7,948 nt of DNA from Pseudomonadota bacterium. GTDB lineage: Bacteria; Pseudomonadota; Alphaproteobacteria; Rhizobiales; Xanthobacteraceae. Position numbers and translations under genes: made by a program. The notes beneath the pieces are model-generated. The model was not told where the DNA came from, did not search any database, and worked only from the letters and a program-made list of their open reading frames with translations. The stretch is taken from positions 1 to 7,948 of the forward strand of contig JAEYTQ010000770.1 of the NCBI GenBank assembly GCA_023433965.1. The letters are read 5' to 3'. This document shows, one piece after another, positions 1 through 7,165 of this stretch (within the stretch, counting starts at the first letter, position 1; each line of letters begins with the position of its first letter).

Positions 1-122
1 CCCGGCCAGATATAGGGCCACAGATGCGCCAGCGTGCCCATCAACGTGGCCCGCTCCAGCGGTCCTCCCGCAGGCGGAGGATCAGGAACGTCGGCGCCGT
101 CGAACGATTGAGGTTGGTCCAT
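1..122 (-). CDS. ABC transporter (Atm1-like exporter), N-terminal fragment
   Basis: This is the 5' end of a leftward gene; the rest lies beyond base 1. Translation from the ATG at 122-120 stays open to the edge for 40 codons. It gives an Asp/Pro/Gly-rich start (MDQPQSFDGADVP) and then ERATLMGTLAHLWPYIWP at about residues 23-40. I recognise the LMGTLAHLWPYIWP stretch as the cytosolic lead-in to the first membrane helix of Atm1/HMT1-type half-transporters, which carry a membrane domain followed by an ATPase domain and are linked to export of glutathione conjugates or metal-related compounds. Neither domain is inside the window, so the assignment rests on this short stretch only. An AGG lies 7 bases before the ATG as a plausible ribosome binding site. 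A GTG further upstream in frame is a less likely start. The gene is divergent from the LOG gene. Confidence 0.55.
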   Translation of the reverse strand, partial: MDQPQSFDGADVPDPPPAGGPLERATLMGTLAHLWPYIWP

Positions 123-323
123 CAAGAAACCTGAAAGCCCGCCGGATGCGGGCACAACTGCAGTTAGCGATTTTCCTCCGTCATATAGAGCCTTCCGAAT
201 GTCAGCGCACCCCGCCAGTTGGCGAATCCTCGATTGTTTATCGTCATTTACCGGTAGATTTCCGCACCGTCCGAATCACCAATTGGACTTGACGCCCCTT
301 CGCTGCAATGCATCATGGTACCA
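123..323. other. Divergent intergenic spacer, ABC gene / LOG gene
   Basis: This 201-base spacer should hold the promoters of both flanking genes, but I find no convincing pair of -35/-10 boxes for either. It contains a perfect 6-bp hairpin (GCCCGC at 137-142, GCGGGC at 148-153, 5-base loop) in the leader of the ABC gene, 14 bases from its ATG. It also has an 8-bp palindrome TACCGGTA at 249-256 and a GGAGG on the minus strand near 176-180 that is too far from any start to serve the ABC gene. A weak rightward pair, TTGTTT (234-239) and TAGATT (255-260), has a short 15-base spacer and is not called as a promoter. No RNA gene was seen. Confidence 0.5.
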
Positions 324-929
324 ATGAGCACGATCAAAACCGTCTGTGTCTATTGCGGCTCCGGCCCTGGAACCAATCCCAACTTCATCGAAGCGGCCAA
401 AGCGCTCGGCAAGGCGATGGCGGACAACAAGATCCGCCTCGTCTATGGCGGCGGCTCGCTCGGCCTGATGGGGGCAGTCGCAACCTCCGTGCTGGATCAC
501 GGCGGCACCGTCACCGGCATCATCCCCGACTTCCTGCGGATGCGCGAGAATGCGCTGACGCGCGTGCAGGAGATGGTCGTCACGCCCGACATGCACGAAC
601 GCAAGCGGCTGATGTTCGAGCGCTCCGACGCCTTTGTCGCCTTGCCCGGGGGGCTCGGCACCCTGGAGGAACTGGTCGAGCAGCTGACCTGGCAGCAGCT
701 CGGCCGTCACGCCAAGCCCGTGCTGCTCGCCAACATCGACAATTTCTGGGAGCCGCTGTTCTCTCTGGTGGCGCACATGCGCCAAACCGAGTTCATCCGC
801 GCCGGTCTTACCGTCGATATCCTGAAGGCGGACAAGGTCGAGGAGATCATCCCGCGGCTGCGCGCCGCGGCTGCGCGGATTCCCGACGACCAGCGCGATC
901 TCGCGCCGGACGTGGCGCGCAAGCTTTAG
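324..929 (+). CDS. LOG-family protein (cytokinin riboside 5'-monophosphate phosphoribohydrolase type)
   Basis: This 201-residue cytosolic protein has the Rossmann-like fold and signatures of the LOG/TIGR00730 family. An N-terminal strand with VCVYCGSGPG is at residues 7-16, YGGGSLGLMG at 41-50, and the family hallmark PGGxGTxxE at 108-116 (PGGLGTLEE, probable catalytic Glu116). A basic stretch HERKRLMFER just before it fits the conserved catalytic Arg region. Characterised members cleave nucleoside 5'-monophosphates, including cytokinin ribotides, to free base and ribose 5-phosphate; the substrate here cannot be read from sequence. The length is normal for the family. Two in-frame ATGs exist (315 and 324); 324 puts MSTIKTVCVY at the family's usual N-terminus. 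Neither has a clear Shine-Dalgarno. The stop TAG (927-929) overlaps the stop of the convergent VOC gene. Confidence 0.9.
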   Translation: MSTIKTVCVYCGSGPGTNPNFIEAAKALGKAMADNKIRLVYGGGSLGLMGAVATSVLDHGGTVTGIIPDFLRMRENALTRVQEMVVTPDMHERKRLMFERSDAFVALPGGLGTLEELVEQLTWQQLGRHAKPVLLANIDNFWEPLFSLVAHMRQTEFIRAGLTVDILKADKVEEIIPRLRAAAARIPDDQRDLAPDVARKL

Positions 930-1303
930 TCGGCCGGGAACGTCACCGCCTCGATGCGGTTGCCGTCGGGATCGGTGACGAAGGCGGCGTAGTAGCGCAC
1001 ACGGTCGTGCGGGCGGATGCCCGGCGCGCCGTCGGAGGCACCACCGGCGGACAGCGCGGCGGCGTGAAACGCATCGACCTCGGCCGTGGTTTTCGCCCGC
1101 AGGCAGATGTGCGCGCCGCTCTCCGACGGCACGCGCGGCATGGTTTCGCGCAAATTGATCCAGAACTCCGGATAGGCCTTGCCGAAACCGGCCGTTCGCG
1201 GCCGCGTGACGAGACGCGTGAGACCGAGCGCTGCCAGTGTCGCTTCGTAGAACTTTGCGGCGCGTTCGAGATCGCTGACGCCGACGGAAATGTGGTCGAT
1301 CAT
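926..1303 (-). CDS. VOC (glyoxalase/dioxygenase fold) family protein
   Basis: This is a 125-residue single-domain protein of the vicinal-oxygen-chelate superfamily. It opens with the typical first strand MIDHISVGVSDLERAAKFYE and closes with FVTDPDGNRIEAVTF (residues 108-122), the usual last-strand motif. Candidate metal ligands are His4, His65 (in GAHICLRA) and Glu118. The superfamily includes glyoxalase I, fosfomycin-resistance enzymes and extradiol dioxygenases. Nothing here fixes the substrate; it resembles the many small 'glyoxalase-like' proteins of rhizobia. The ATG at 1303 has a strong ribosome binding site, GGGAGAGGG on the minus strand (1309-1317), 5 bases upstream. The gene lies downstream of cimA on the same strand, but the palindromic repeat at 1320-1420 sits between them, so read-through from the cysS-cimA cluster is uncertain. 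Its stop overlaps that of the LOG gene. Confidence 0.88.
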   Translation of the reverse strand: MIDHISVGVSDLERAAKFYEATLAALGLTRLVTRPRTAGFGKAYPEFWINLRETMPRVPSESGAHICLRAKTTAEVDAFHAAALSAGGASDGAPGIRPHDRVRYYAAFVTDPDGNRIEAVTFPAD

Positions 1304-1319
1304 GCGTGCCCTCTCCCAC

Positions 1320-1420
1320 AGTCATTCTGGGGCACGCGCAGCGTGAACCCGGAATCTCGAGATTCTCAGGTGCGCAATTGCGCACCATAGTTCGATCCTG
1401 CGGACCGCCCCGGAATGACT
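1320..1420. repeat. Palindromic intergenic repeat element (about 101 bp)
   Basis: The element is bounded by inverted arms AGTCATTCTGGGGC (1320-1333) and GCCCCGGAATGACT (1407-1420), complementary at 13 of 14 positions with a T:G at the other. Inside, in order, are a 5-bp hairpin CACGC-GCA-GCGTG (1333-1345), a perfect 14-base palindrome GAATCTCGAGATTC (1352-1365) and a perfect 18-base palindrome GGTGCGCAATTGCGCACC (1369-1386). There is no coding capacity. From memory, elements with GTCATTCCGGGG arms and a GAATCTCGAGATTC core are scattered between genes in Bradyrhizobium genomes; this was not checked by search. It nearly fills the gap between cimA and the VOC gene, where it could act as a transcription-ending or RNA-stabilising structure. 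There is no T-tract. Confidence 0.8.
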
Positions 1421-1429
1421 CACGGAAAG

Positions 1430-3028
1430 CTACGCCGGCGCTCCCGACTTGACGAGCTTGTAGATCACCGAATCCATCAGCGCCTGGAACGAGGCGTCGA
1501 TGATGTTCGGAGACACGCCGACCGTGGTCCAGCGGTCGCCGTTCTCGTCCTCGCTCTCGATCAGGACGCGCGTGACCGCGCCGGTGCCGCCGTTGAGGAT
1601 ACGCACGCGGTAGTCGATCAGCTTCAGCCCCTCGATGTATTTCTGGTACTTGCCAAGGTCCTTGCGCAAGGCGACGTCGAGCGCGTTGACGGGACCGTTG
1701 CCTTCGGCCGCCGAGATCAGGTGCTCGCCGGCGACGTCGACCTTCACCACCGCAAGCGCGACGGTGACGCGCTCTCCCAGCGCGTTGTAGCGCTGCTCGA
1801 CATTGACGTCGAACTGCTCGACCTCGAAGTAATGCGGCACCTTGCCGAGGGTGCGGCGCGCCAGCAGCTCGAACGATGCGTTGGCGGATTCGTAGGCATA
1901 ACCTTGTGCCTCGCGCTCCTTCAGTTCCTCGACGAGGCGCGTCAGCTTCGGATCGCTCTTCTCGTAGACGATGCCGGCACGGTCGAGCTCGGCGATGACG
2001 TTGGAGCGCCCGGCCTGGTCCGACACCAGCACCTTGCGGTGGTTGCCGACCAGCTCCGGCAACACGTGCTCGTAGGTCTGCGGATCCTTCAGCACGGCGG
2101 AGGCATGAATGCCGGTCTTGGTGACGAAGGCGCTCTCGCCGACGTAAGCAGCGTGGCGGTTCGGCACGCGGTTGAGCATGTCGTCGAGCGTACGTGAGAC
2201 CTTGACCAGCGTCGCCAGCTTCTCGGCGGTGACGCCGATCTCGAACGCGTCGGCAAAACCCTTCTTCAATTTCAGCGTCGGGATCAGCGAGCAGAGATTG
2301 GCGTTGCCGCAGCGCTCGCCGAGGCCGTTCAGGGTGCCCTGGATCTGCCGCGCGCCGGCTCGCACCGCCGCGAGCGAATTGGCCACCGCCTGCTCGGTGT
2401 CGTTATGGGCGTGGATGCCGACGTGGTCGCCGGGGATGTGCCTGGTCACCTCTTTGACGATGGCCTCGACCTCGTCAGGCATGGTGCCGCCATTGGTGTC
2501 GCACAGCACGACCCAGCGCGCGCCGGCCTCAAAGGCGGCCTTGGCGCAGGCCAATGCGAAGCTCGGATCCTCCTTGTAGCCGTCGAAAAAATGCTCGCAG
2601 TCGAGCATGACTTCGCGGCCGGCCGCCCTCGCCGCCGCGACGCTGTCGCGGATCGAGGCGAGGTTCTCTTCCTTTGTGGTCTCCAGCGCGACGCGGACCT
2701 GGTAGGCCGACGCCTTCGCGACGAAGCAGATCGCATCGGCCTTCGCCTCCAGCAGCCCGGCGACGCCGGGGTCGTTGGAGACCGAGCGCCCGGCCCGGCG
2801 CGTCATGCCGAACGCCGTGAAGCGCGCATGATCGAGCTTCGGCCTGGTCGCGAAGAATTCGCTGTCGAGCGGATTGGCGCCGGGATAGCCGCCCTCGACA
2901 TAGTCGATGCCGAGATCGTCCAGCATCGCCGCGATGACCTGCTTGTCTTGGAGCGTGAAATCGACGCCGTTGGTCTGCGCGCCGTCGCGCAACGTGGTAT
3001 CGAACAGATAAAGACGCTGCTTGCTCAT
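1430..3028 (-). CDS. cimA: (R)-citramalate synthase
   Basis: This 532-residue enzyme of the DRE-TIM/LeuA family condenses acetyl-CoA with pyruvate to (R)-citramalate, the entry to the threonine-independent route to isoleucine. The N-terminal TIM barrel carries [11 protein letters not shown] (residues 9-19; Arg14 and metal-binding Asp15), the metal motif HAH in GIHAHNDTE (204-212; His206, His208) and [11 protein letters not shown] (235-245). The C-terminal regulatory/dimerisation domain covers about 390-525, with [14 protein letters not shown] (442-455) and an [20 protein letters not shown] region; this domain normally binds the feedback inhibitor isoleucine. Length and motifs fit the TIGR00977 citramalate synthase class better than 2-isopropylmalate synthase. 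The ATG at 3028 has GGAG (3036-3039) 7 bases upstream and overlaps the GNAT gene's stop as ATGA. An upstream in-frame start near 3073 would add a non-conserved tail inside the GNAT gene and is not used. Confidence 0.92.
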   Translation of the reverse strand: MSKQRLYLFDTTLRDGAQTNGVDFTLQDKQVIAAMLDDLGIDYVEGGYPGANPLDSEFFATRPKLDHARFTAFGMTRRAGRSVSNDPGVAGLLEAKADAICFVAKASAYQVRVALETTKEENLASIRDSVAAARAAGREVMLDCEHFFDGYKEDPSFALACAKAAFEAGARWVVLCDTNGGTMPDEVEAIVKEVTRHIPGDHVGIHAHNDTEQAVANSLAAVRAGARQIQGTLNGLGERCGNANLCSLIPTLKLKKGFADAFEIGVTAEKLATLVKVSRTLDDMLNRVPNRHAAYVGESAFVTKTGIHASAVLKDPQTYEHVLPELVGNHRKVLVSDQAGRSNVIAELDRAGIVYEKSDPKLTRLVEELKEREAQGYAYESANASFELLARRTLGKVPHYFEVEQFDVNVEQRYNALGERVTVALAVVKVDVAGEHLISAAEGNGPVNALDVALRKDLGKYQKYIEGLKLIDYRVRILNGGTGAVTRVLIESEDENGDRWTTVGVSPNIIDASFQALMDSVIYKLVKSGAPA

Positions 3029-3516
3029 TGCCCGGCTCCGAGCGTCTTCTTCATGGTGGTGTTGGCGAGCCACTCATCGTTGATGGTGACGCTGTTGCGC
3101 TGCTGGGCGGTGTAGCCGCGCTTGGCGAAGAAGCCCTCCGCGGTATCGCTGGCATCGACGGTGAGGCTTTGCGCGCCACGGCCGCCGGCGAGCTTCTCCA
3201 GCGCGTCGACCAGCATGGTGGCGATACCCTGCCCGGCCACGGCCGGATGCACATAGAGCATGCGGATGTGGTCGTTGCCGCGCAGCGAGGCAAAACCGAC
3301 GGGCGAGCCTTCCAGCGTCGCGATCAGCGTCAGGTCCGCGGCGAGCTGCTTGCCGAACTCCTCGTCCTCGGCCGCCGCCATCCAGGCTTCCTGCTGCGCC
3401 TCGTTATAGTCGTCGCCGGTCAGTTCCTCGATGCTCGCCGCGAAGATCGCCGCGAGCACCGGCACATCCGCCGGCAGGAACGGCCTGAGCGCGGGCTTTG
3501 GCAAAGTCTGTCCCAT
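3025..3516 (-). CDS. GNAT family N-acetyltransferase
   Basis: This 163-residue protein has the GCN5-related acetyltransferase fold and transfers an acetyl group from acetyl-CoA to an unknown amine. It opens with [17 protein letters not shown], the usual strand-1/helix-1 pattern. The acetyl-CoA pyrophosphate-binding motif A follows a core strand at [18 protein letters not shown] (86-103; the Q/R-x-x-G-x-G/A site is VAGQGIA). The C-terminal motif B region is [10 protein letters not shown] (127-136). It most resembles YafP/ElaA-like single-domain GNATs. The reading frame is open far upstream inside cysS, but only the ATG at 3516 gives a normal N-terminus. It begins 5 bases after the stop of the 37-residue gene and its TGA overlaps the cimA ATG, so translation is probably coupled. 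No strong Shine-Dalgarno precedes it. Confidence 0.88.
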   Translation of the reverse strand: MGQTLPKPALRPFLPADVPVLAAIFAASIEELTGDDYNEAQQEAWMAAAEDEEFGKQLAADLTLIATLEGSPVGFASLRGNDHIRMLYVHPAVAGQGIATMLVDALEKLAGGRGAQSLTVDASDTAEGFFAKRGYTAQQRNSVTINDEWLANTTMKKTLGAGQ

Positions 3517-3521
3517 CGTCT

Positions 3522-3631
3522 TCACCACATCCCGTAGAGCTTGAGCACCAGCGCCACGGCGCCGGCAAGCAGCGCAATCTTCAGCGCGATGTAATAGAGC
3601 CAGTGCCGCGGAAAGGGCGTGTCGGGCCGCT

Positions 3632-3635
<4 letters not shown>
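3522..3635 (-). CDS. Small single-helix membrane protein (37 aa), unknown function
   Basis: This very short gene starts [12 protein letters not shown] and is followed by a hydrophobic stretch from about residue 13 to 34 ([22 protein letters not shown]), ending in GMW. It is a basic N-terminus plus one predicted transmembrane helix, which suggests an inner-membrane peptide with the N-terminus inside. The helix contains two lysines, one near each end. Evidence that it is real: GGGAG (3644-3648) lies 8 bases before the ATG, the ATG overlaps the cysS TGA as ATGA, and the stop is 5 bases from the GNAT start, so it exactly fills the gap between two real genes. The longer open frame extending upstream to 3821 is a cysS shadow rich in Arg and Ala. 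I do not recognise a named family. Confidence 0.72.
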
Positions 3636-5011
<1,376 letters not shown>

Positions 5012-5296
5012 GACAACCCATCCCTCTCGGCCGGGCGTCCAGGGCTCTCAATGTGTGAGAAAAGACGGCTCCAGCCAGCGAATCGCTAGCTCGTAATCTC
5101 GCGGCAAATGGCGCAAATGGCGAGGAGACCGTTCATGCGGGCACATATGGGCCACCACGGGGCCCGGCGTCAAGTGCCGCCAAAATGCCGCTTTCGTCTT
5201 CCGCAAAGCGCGCGGCCTGCCCGACGGTCATGATCCCCTAACCATTTGAGGCCATTCTGGAACCTACGTTCCTTCATTTTATGCCCCGGTATTTTC
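5012..5296. other. Divergent intergenic spacer, cysS / small secreted protein
   Basis: The spacer is 285 bases with no convincing gene. It holds a perfect tandem duplication of GCAAATGGC (5104-5112 and 5113-5121) within the probable cysS leader. It also has a short inverted repeat GGAAC/GTTCC (5259-5263, 5268-5272) about 25 bases before the rightward gene's ATG, and an 11-base AGCGA-A-TCGCT palindrome (5077-5087). A TTG at 5246 could extend the rightward gene, but that would put 17 residues in front of a good signal peptide. No tRNA, T-box or riboswitch-like architecture was recognised. Confidence 0.5.
5144..5173 (-). promoter_or_regulatory. cysS: Candidate sigma-70-type promoter for cysS operon
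   Basis: On the minus strand TTGACG (5173-5168) is a near-consensus -35 box. It is followed after 18 bases by CATATG (5149-5144) as a weak -10 box (three of six consensus positions). A start just below would give a cysS leader of about 130 bases containing the tandem 9-mer. The -35 match is good and the -10 match is poor, so this is only a candidate. Confidence 0.3.
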
Positions 5297-5590
5297 ATGC
5301 GATCCCTGCTCGCGCTCATTTTCGGCGCCTCGCTCCTTGCAGCACCTCCCGCCTGCGCCGAGACCCGCGTCTTCATCATCGCCGACCAATGCCTGGCCAA
5401 GGGCGACACCAAGGGCGACACATGCGGCGCCTCCGCCGCCCGCGCCTATTGCCAGTCACGAGATTTTGCGAAGGCATCGAGCCATCGCCGGGTCGATCCC
5501 GACGAAATTACCGGCTCTGTCCCCAAAACCGGCGCAAACTGCTCCCATGGCCATTGCGACGAATATGTCGCAATCACCTGCCAGCGCTGA
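5297..5590 (+). CDS. Small exported cysteine-rich protein, unknown function
   Basis: This is a 97-residue protein. Residues 1-21 form a clear Sec signal peptide: MRS, then the hydrophobic LLALIFGASLLAA, then PPACA with cleavage expected after ACA (21/22). The mature part is about 76 residues with six cysteines (32, 43, 52, 82, 87, 95), an even number that could form three disulfides in the periplasm. Notable pieces are ADQCLAKGDTKGDTCG, ARAYCQSRDF, and the C-terminal TGANCSHGHCDEYVAITCQ. No family is recognised. The C-S-H-G-H-C run could also suggest metal binding, but this is speculation. The start at 5297 is chosen because it places the signal peptide at the N-terminus; no good Shine-Dalgarno is visible for it or for the alternative TTG at 5246. 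It is divergent from cysS, and the exported DUF2865 protein follows on the same strand. Confidence 0.7.
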   Translation: MRSLLALIFGASLLAAPPACAETRVFIIADQCLAKGDTKGDTCGASAARAYCQSRDFAKASSHRRVDPDEITGSVPKTGANCSHGHCDEYVAITCQR

Positions 5591-5719
5591 ATTCGCTCGG
5601 AGCTGGCGGACCTTAGGACCGGTCTTGGCCCCTGAAACGACGTGACGATGCCGCAGGAAGCGGCTATTGGGAGGGCGCGCTTCGGCCCCCCGAACACGCC
5701 GGGCCGTGACCTCGCTAGA

Positions 5720-6898
5720 ATGGCGGATATGCCTGAATTCCTGTCTCTCCCCCGTAGCCCCTTCCTGCTTGCCTGCACCCTGCTGCTGAGCACCATCGTG
5801 CTCGCCGACGGCGCCTTCGCGCAGGCCGGCCCGCCGCCTCAGCCCGGCCAGAACGGGCTCGGGCCGAACCCGATGTGCGCGCGGCTGGAAGGCCAGCTCG
5901 CCGCGCTCGATCGCGGCGGCGGCGGTGACCCCGCGCGGGAGGAGCAGATCCGCCGCTATCAGGATTCCCAGGCCAAGCAGCAGGCCGAGCTCGACCGCGT
6001 CACCATGCAGGCCAAGCGCATGGGCTGCGATTCCTCGGGCTTCTTCTCGCTGTTCAGCGGCCAGTCGGCGCAGTGCGGCCCGGTCAACACCCAGATCCAG
6101 CAGATGCGCGCCAATCTGGATCAGATCACCGGCAGTCTCGAGCGGCTTCGCAGCGGCGGGCCGGGCGGCTACAGCCCGGAGCGCGACAACCAGCGCCGCT
6201 CGGTCCTGATGGCGCTGGCGCAGAACAATTGCGGTCCGCAATATGCCAACGCCGTGCAGCCGCAAGGCGGCGGCAACTTCCTCAGCAATCTGTTCGGCGG
6301 CAACAACCCGAACAATCCGCAAGCCATGCCGCCCTCCGATCTCGGCCCGCAATCCGGCACTTTCCGCACCGTGTGCGTCCGCACCTGCGACGGCGCCTAC
6401 TTCCCGATCTCCTTTGCCACCGTGCCGGCGCGCTTCCCCGACGACGAGAAGACCTGCAAGGCGCTGTGCCCGGCGGCGGAAGCCGTGCTCTACACCCATC
6501 GCAATCCCGGCGAAGACATGAACTCGGCGGTGTCGATCGGCGGCCAGCCCTACACCGCGTTGCCGACCGCATTCAAATTCCGCAGCGAGTTCAACCCGTC
6601 CTGCGCCTGCAAGGCCGCAGGCCAGACCTGGGCGGATGCGCTGAAATCGGCCGACGACAAGGCCGCGGCCGAGCAGCAGGGCGACATCATCGTCACCGAG
6701 GAAAGCGCCAAGAGGATGCAGCAGCAGCGGCTCAACAAGGGCACGCCTGCAAGTGCCAGGAAGGGCGCGGCGCCCGCTCCGACCACGGCGAACGCACCGG
6801 CCGCACCGCCGCCGGCCGATCCCGGCGCGGCCACCAACTCCGAGAACAAGCCGATCCGTTCGGTCGGCCCGACCTTCCTGCCGCAGGAGCAGAAGTAA
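5720..6898 (+). CDS. Exported DUF2865 domain protein
   Basis: This is a 392-residue protein with a signal peptide: FLLACTLLLSTIVLADGAFA, cleavage expected after residue 34 (AFA/Q). A Pro/Gly linker follows, then a charged helical segment (about 71-101, EEQIRRYQDSQAKQQAE) that may form a coiled coil. Next is a variable middle with Gly/Asn-rich stretches and Cys 103, 119 and 171. The conserved core (about 215-310) has VCVRTCDGAYFPISFATVP, CKALCP, YTHRNPGEDMN and FNPSCACKAAGQTWADAL. I recognise this core as the DUF2865 family of rhizobia and relatives, whose function is unknown. Paired cysteines (219/223, 246/250, 295/297) suggest a disulfide-stabilised periplasmic domain. The tail (340-375) is Ala/Pro-rich and probably disordered. 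Starts at 5642 (GTG), 5648, 5720 and 5729 are possible; 5720 or 5729 best fit the signal peptide. No clear ribosome site is seen. Confidence 0.8.
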   Translation: MADMPEFLSLPRSPFLLACTLLLSTIVLADGAFAQAGPPPQPGQNGLGPNPMCARLEGQLAALDRGGGGDPAREEQIRRYQDSQAKQQAELDRVTMQAKRMGCDSSGFFSLFSGQSAQCGPVNTQIQQMRANLDQITGSLERLRSGGPGGYSPERDNQRRSVLMALAQNNCGPQYANAVQPQGGGNFLSNLFGGNNPNNPQAMPPSDLGPQSGTFRTVCVRTCDGAYFPISFATVPARFPDDEKTCKALCPAAEAVLYTHRNPGEDMNSAVSIGGQPYTALPTAFKFRSEFNPSCACKAAGQTWADALKSADDKAAAEQQGDIIVTEESAKRMQQQRLNKGTPASARKGAAPAPTTANAPAAPPPADPGAATNSENKPIRSVGPTFLPQEQK

Positions 6899-6910
6899 AG
6901 CTTCTTGCTT

Positions 6911-6930
6911 CCTTCTCTTGCGGGAGAAGG
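6911..6930. terminator. Hairpin just after the DUF2865 gene
   Basis: This is a perfect 7-bp stem CCTTCTC (6911-6917) / GAGAAGG (6924-6930) with a 6-base loop TTGCGG, starting 13 bases after the DUF2865 stop. It is not followed by a T-tract, so it is not a classical intrinsic terminator. It may protect or end the transcript, and it forms the left edge of the larger composite repeat. Confidence 0.4.
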
Positions 6931-7110
6931 TGGCATAAGCGGCCTTCGGCCGCCGTTCTTGAGAAACGCCGAAGCGAAGCTTCGGCTATAGCGCCGGATG
7001 AGGGGTTCTATCCGCGTCACTTACGTGCATGAGAGTACGCGGATAGAACCCCTCACCCGATCGAGTTCGTTTCGACGGCGGTGCTGCCCTCTCCCGCAAG
7101 GGGCGAGGGC
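6911..7110. repeat. Composite palindromic repeat (about 200 bp) between convergent genes
   Basis: This is a chain of nested inverted repeats with no coding capacity. In order: hairpin 6911-6930; hairpin GCGGCC-TTC-GGCCGC (6939-6953); hairpin GCCGAAGC-GAA-GCTTCGGC (6968-6986, 8-bp perfect stem); a long inverted repeat with perfect 19-bp arms (6999-7017 and 7037-7055, 19-base loop) extended by CGG/CCG at 6995-6997 and 7057-7059; and a right-edge imperfect hairpin GCCCTC...GAGGGC (7086-7091, 7105-7110). The two edges are related in inverted orientation: CTTGCGGGAGA (6917-6927) is the complement of TCTCCCGCAAG (7090-7100). I recall CCGGATGAGGGG... and CTCTCCCGCAAGGGG-type pieces as dispersed intergenic sequences in Bradyrhizobium; this was not searched. 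The element fills most of the gap between DUF2865 and nadE and could serve as a two-way transcription barrier. Confidence 0.8.
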
Positions 7111-7165
7111 CCGTTAACATCCATCTTGCTCGCGGGGACGGGCGAAATGGTCGGAGCGCCTGCCC

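Noticed and set aside
38..41. HIGN in place of HIGH in CysS (protein residues 38-41) as a sign of an inactive or altered synthetase
   Set aside because: All other key residues are intact (KMSKS and the zinc ligands Cys29, Cys227, His252, Glu256), and from memory HIGN is a common variant in alphaproteobacterial CysRS. The coordinates given here are residue numbers.
289..317. TTGACG at 289-294 as a promoter for the LOG gene
   Set aside because: The matching -10 position (around 312-317) overlaps the start codon region and does not resemble TATAAT, so transcription would start inside the gene.
276..1388. Long minus-strand open frame across the LOG and VOC genes, and a matching plus-strand frame at 308-1390
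   Set aside because: Both are shadows of the LOG/VOC genes. Their translations are Arg/Ala/Gly-rich low-complexity text without any family motif, while the LOG and VOC frames carry clear signatures.
1415..3115. Plus-strand open frames opposite cimA
   Set aside because: The composition ([15 protein letters not shown] and similar) is typical antisense of a high-GC gene, and cimA on the other strand is strongly supported.
5259..5272. GGAAC at 5259 as an EcfG-type (general stress) -35 box
   Set aside because: The expected CGTT-type -10 about 16-17 bases downstream is missing. The only GTT is 4 bases away, forming a short inverted repeat instead.
5456..6499. 347-residue minus-strand open frame opposite the DUF2865 gene
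   Set aside because: It is an antisense shadow. The plus strand has a signal peptide and a recognisable conserved core, while the minus frame has no motif and runs through the neighbouring gene.
6753..7032. Small plus-strand open frames over the DUF2865 3' end and the composite repeat, and one at 7081-7266
   Set aside because: They are shadows or pass through hairpin-rich repeat sequence, have no motifs, and no sensible ribosome sites.
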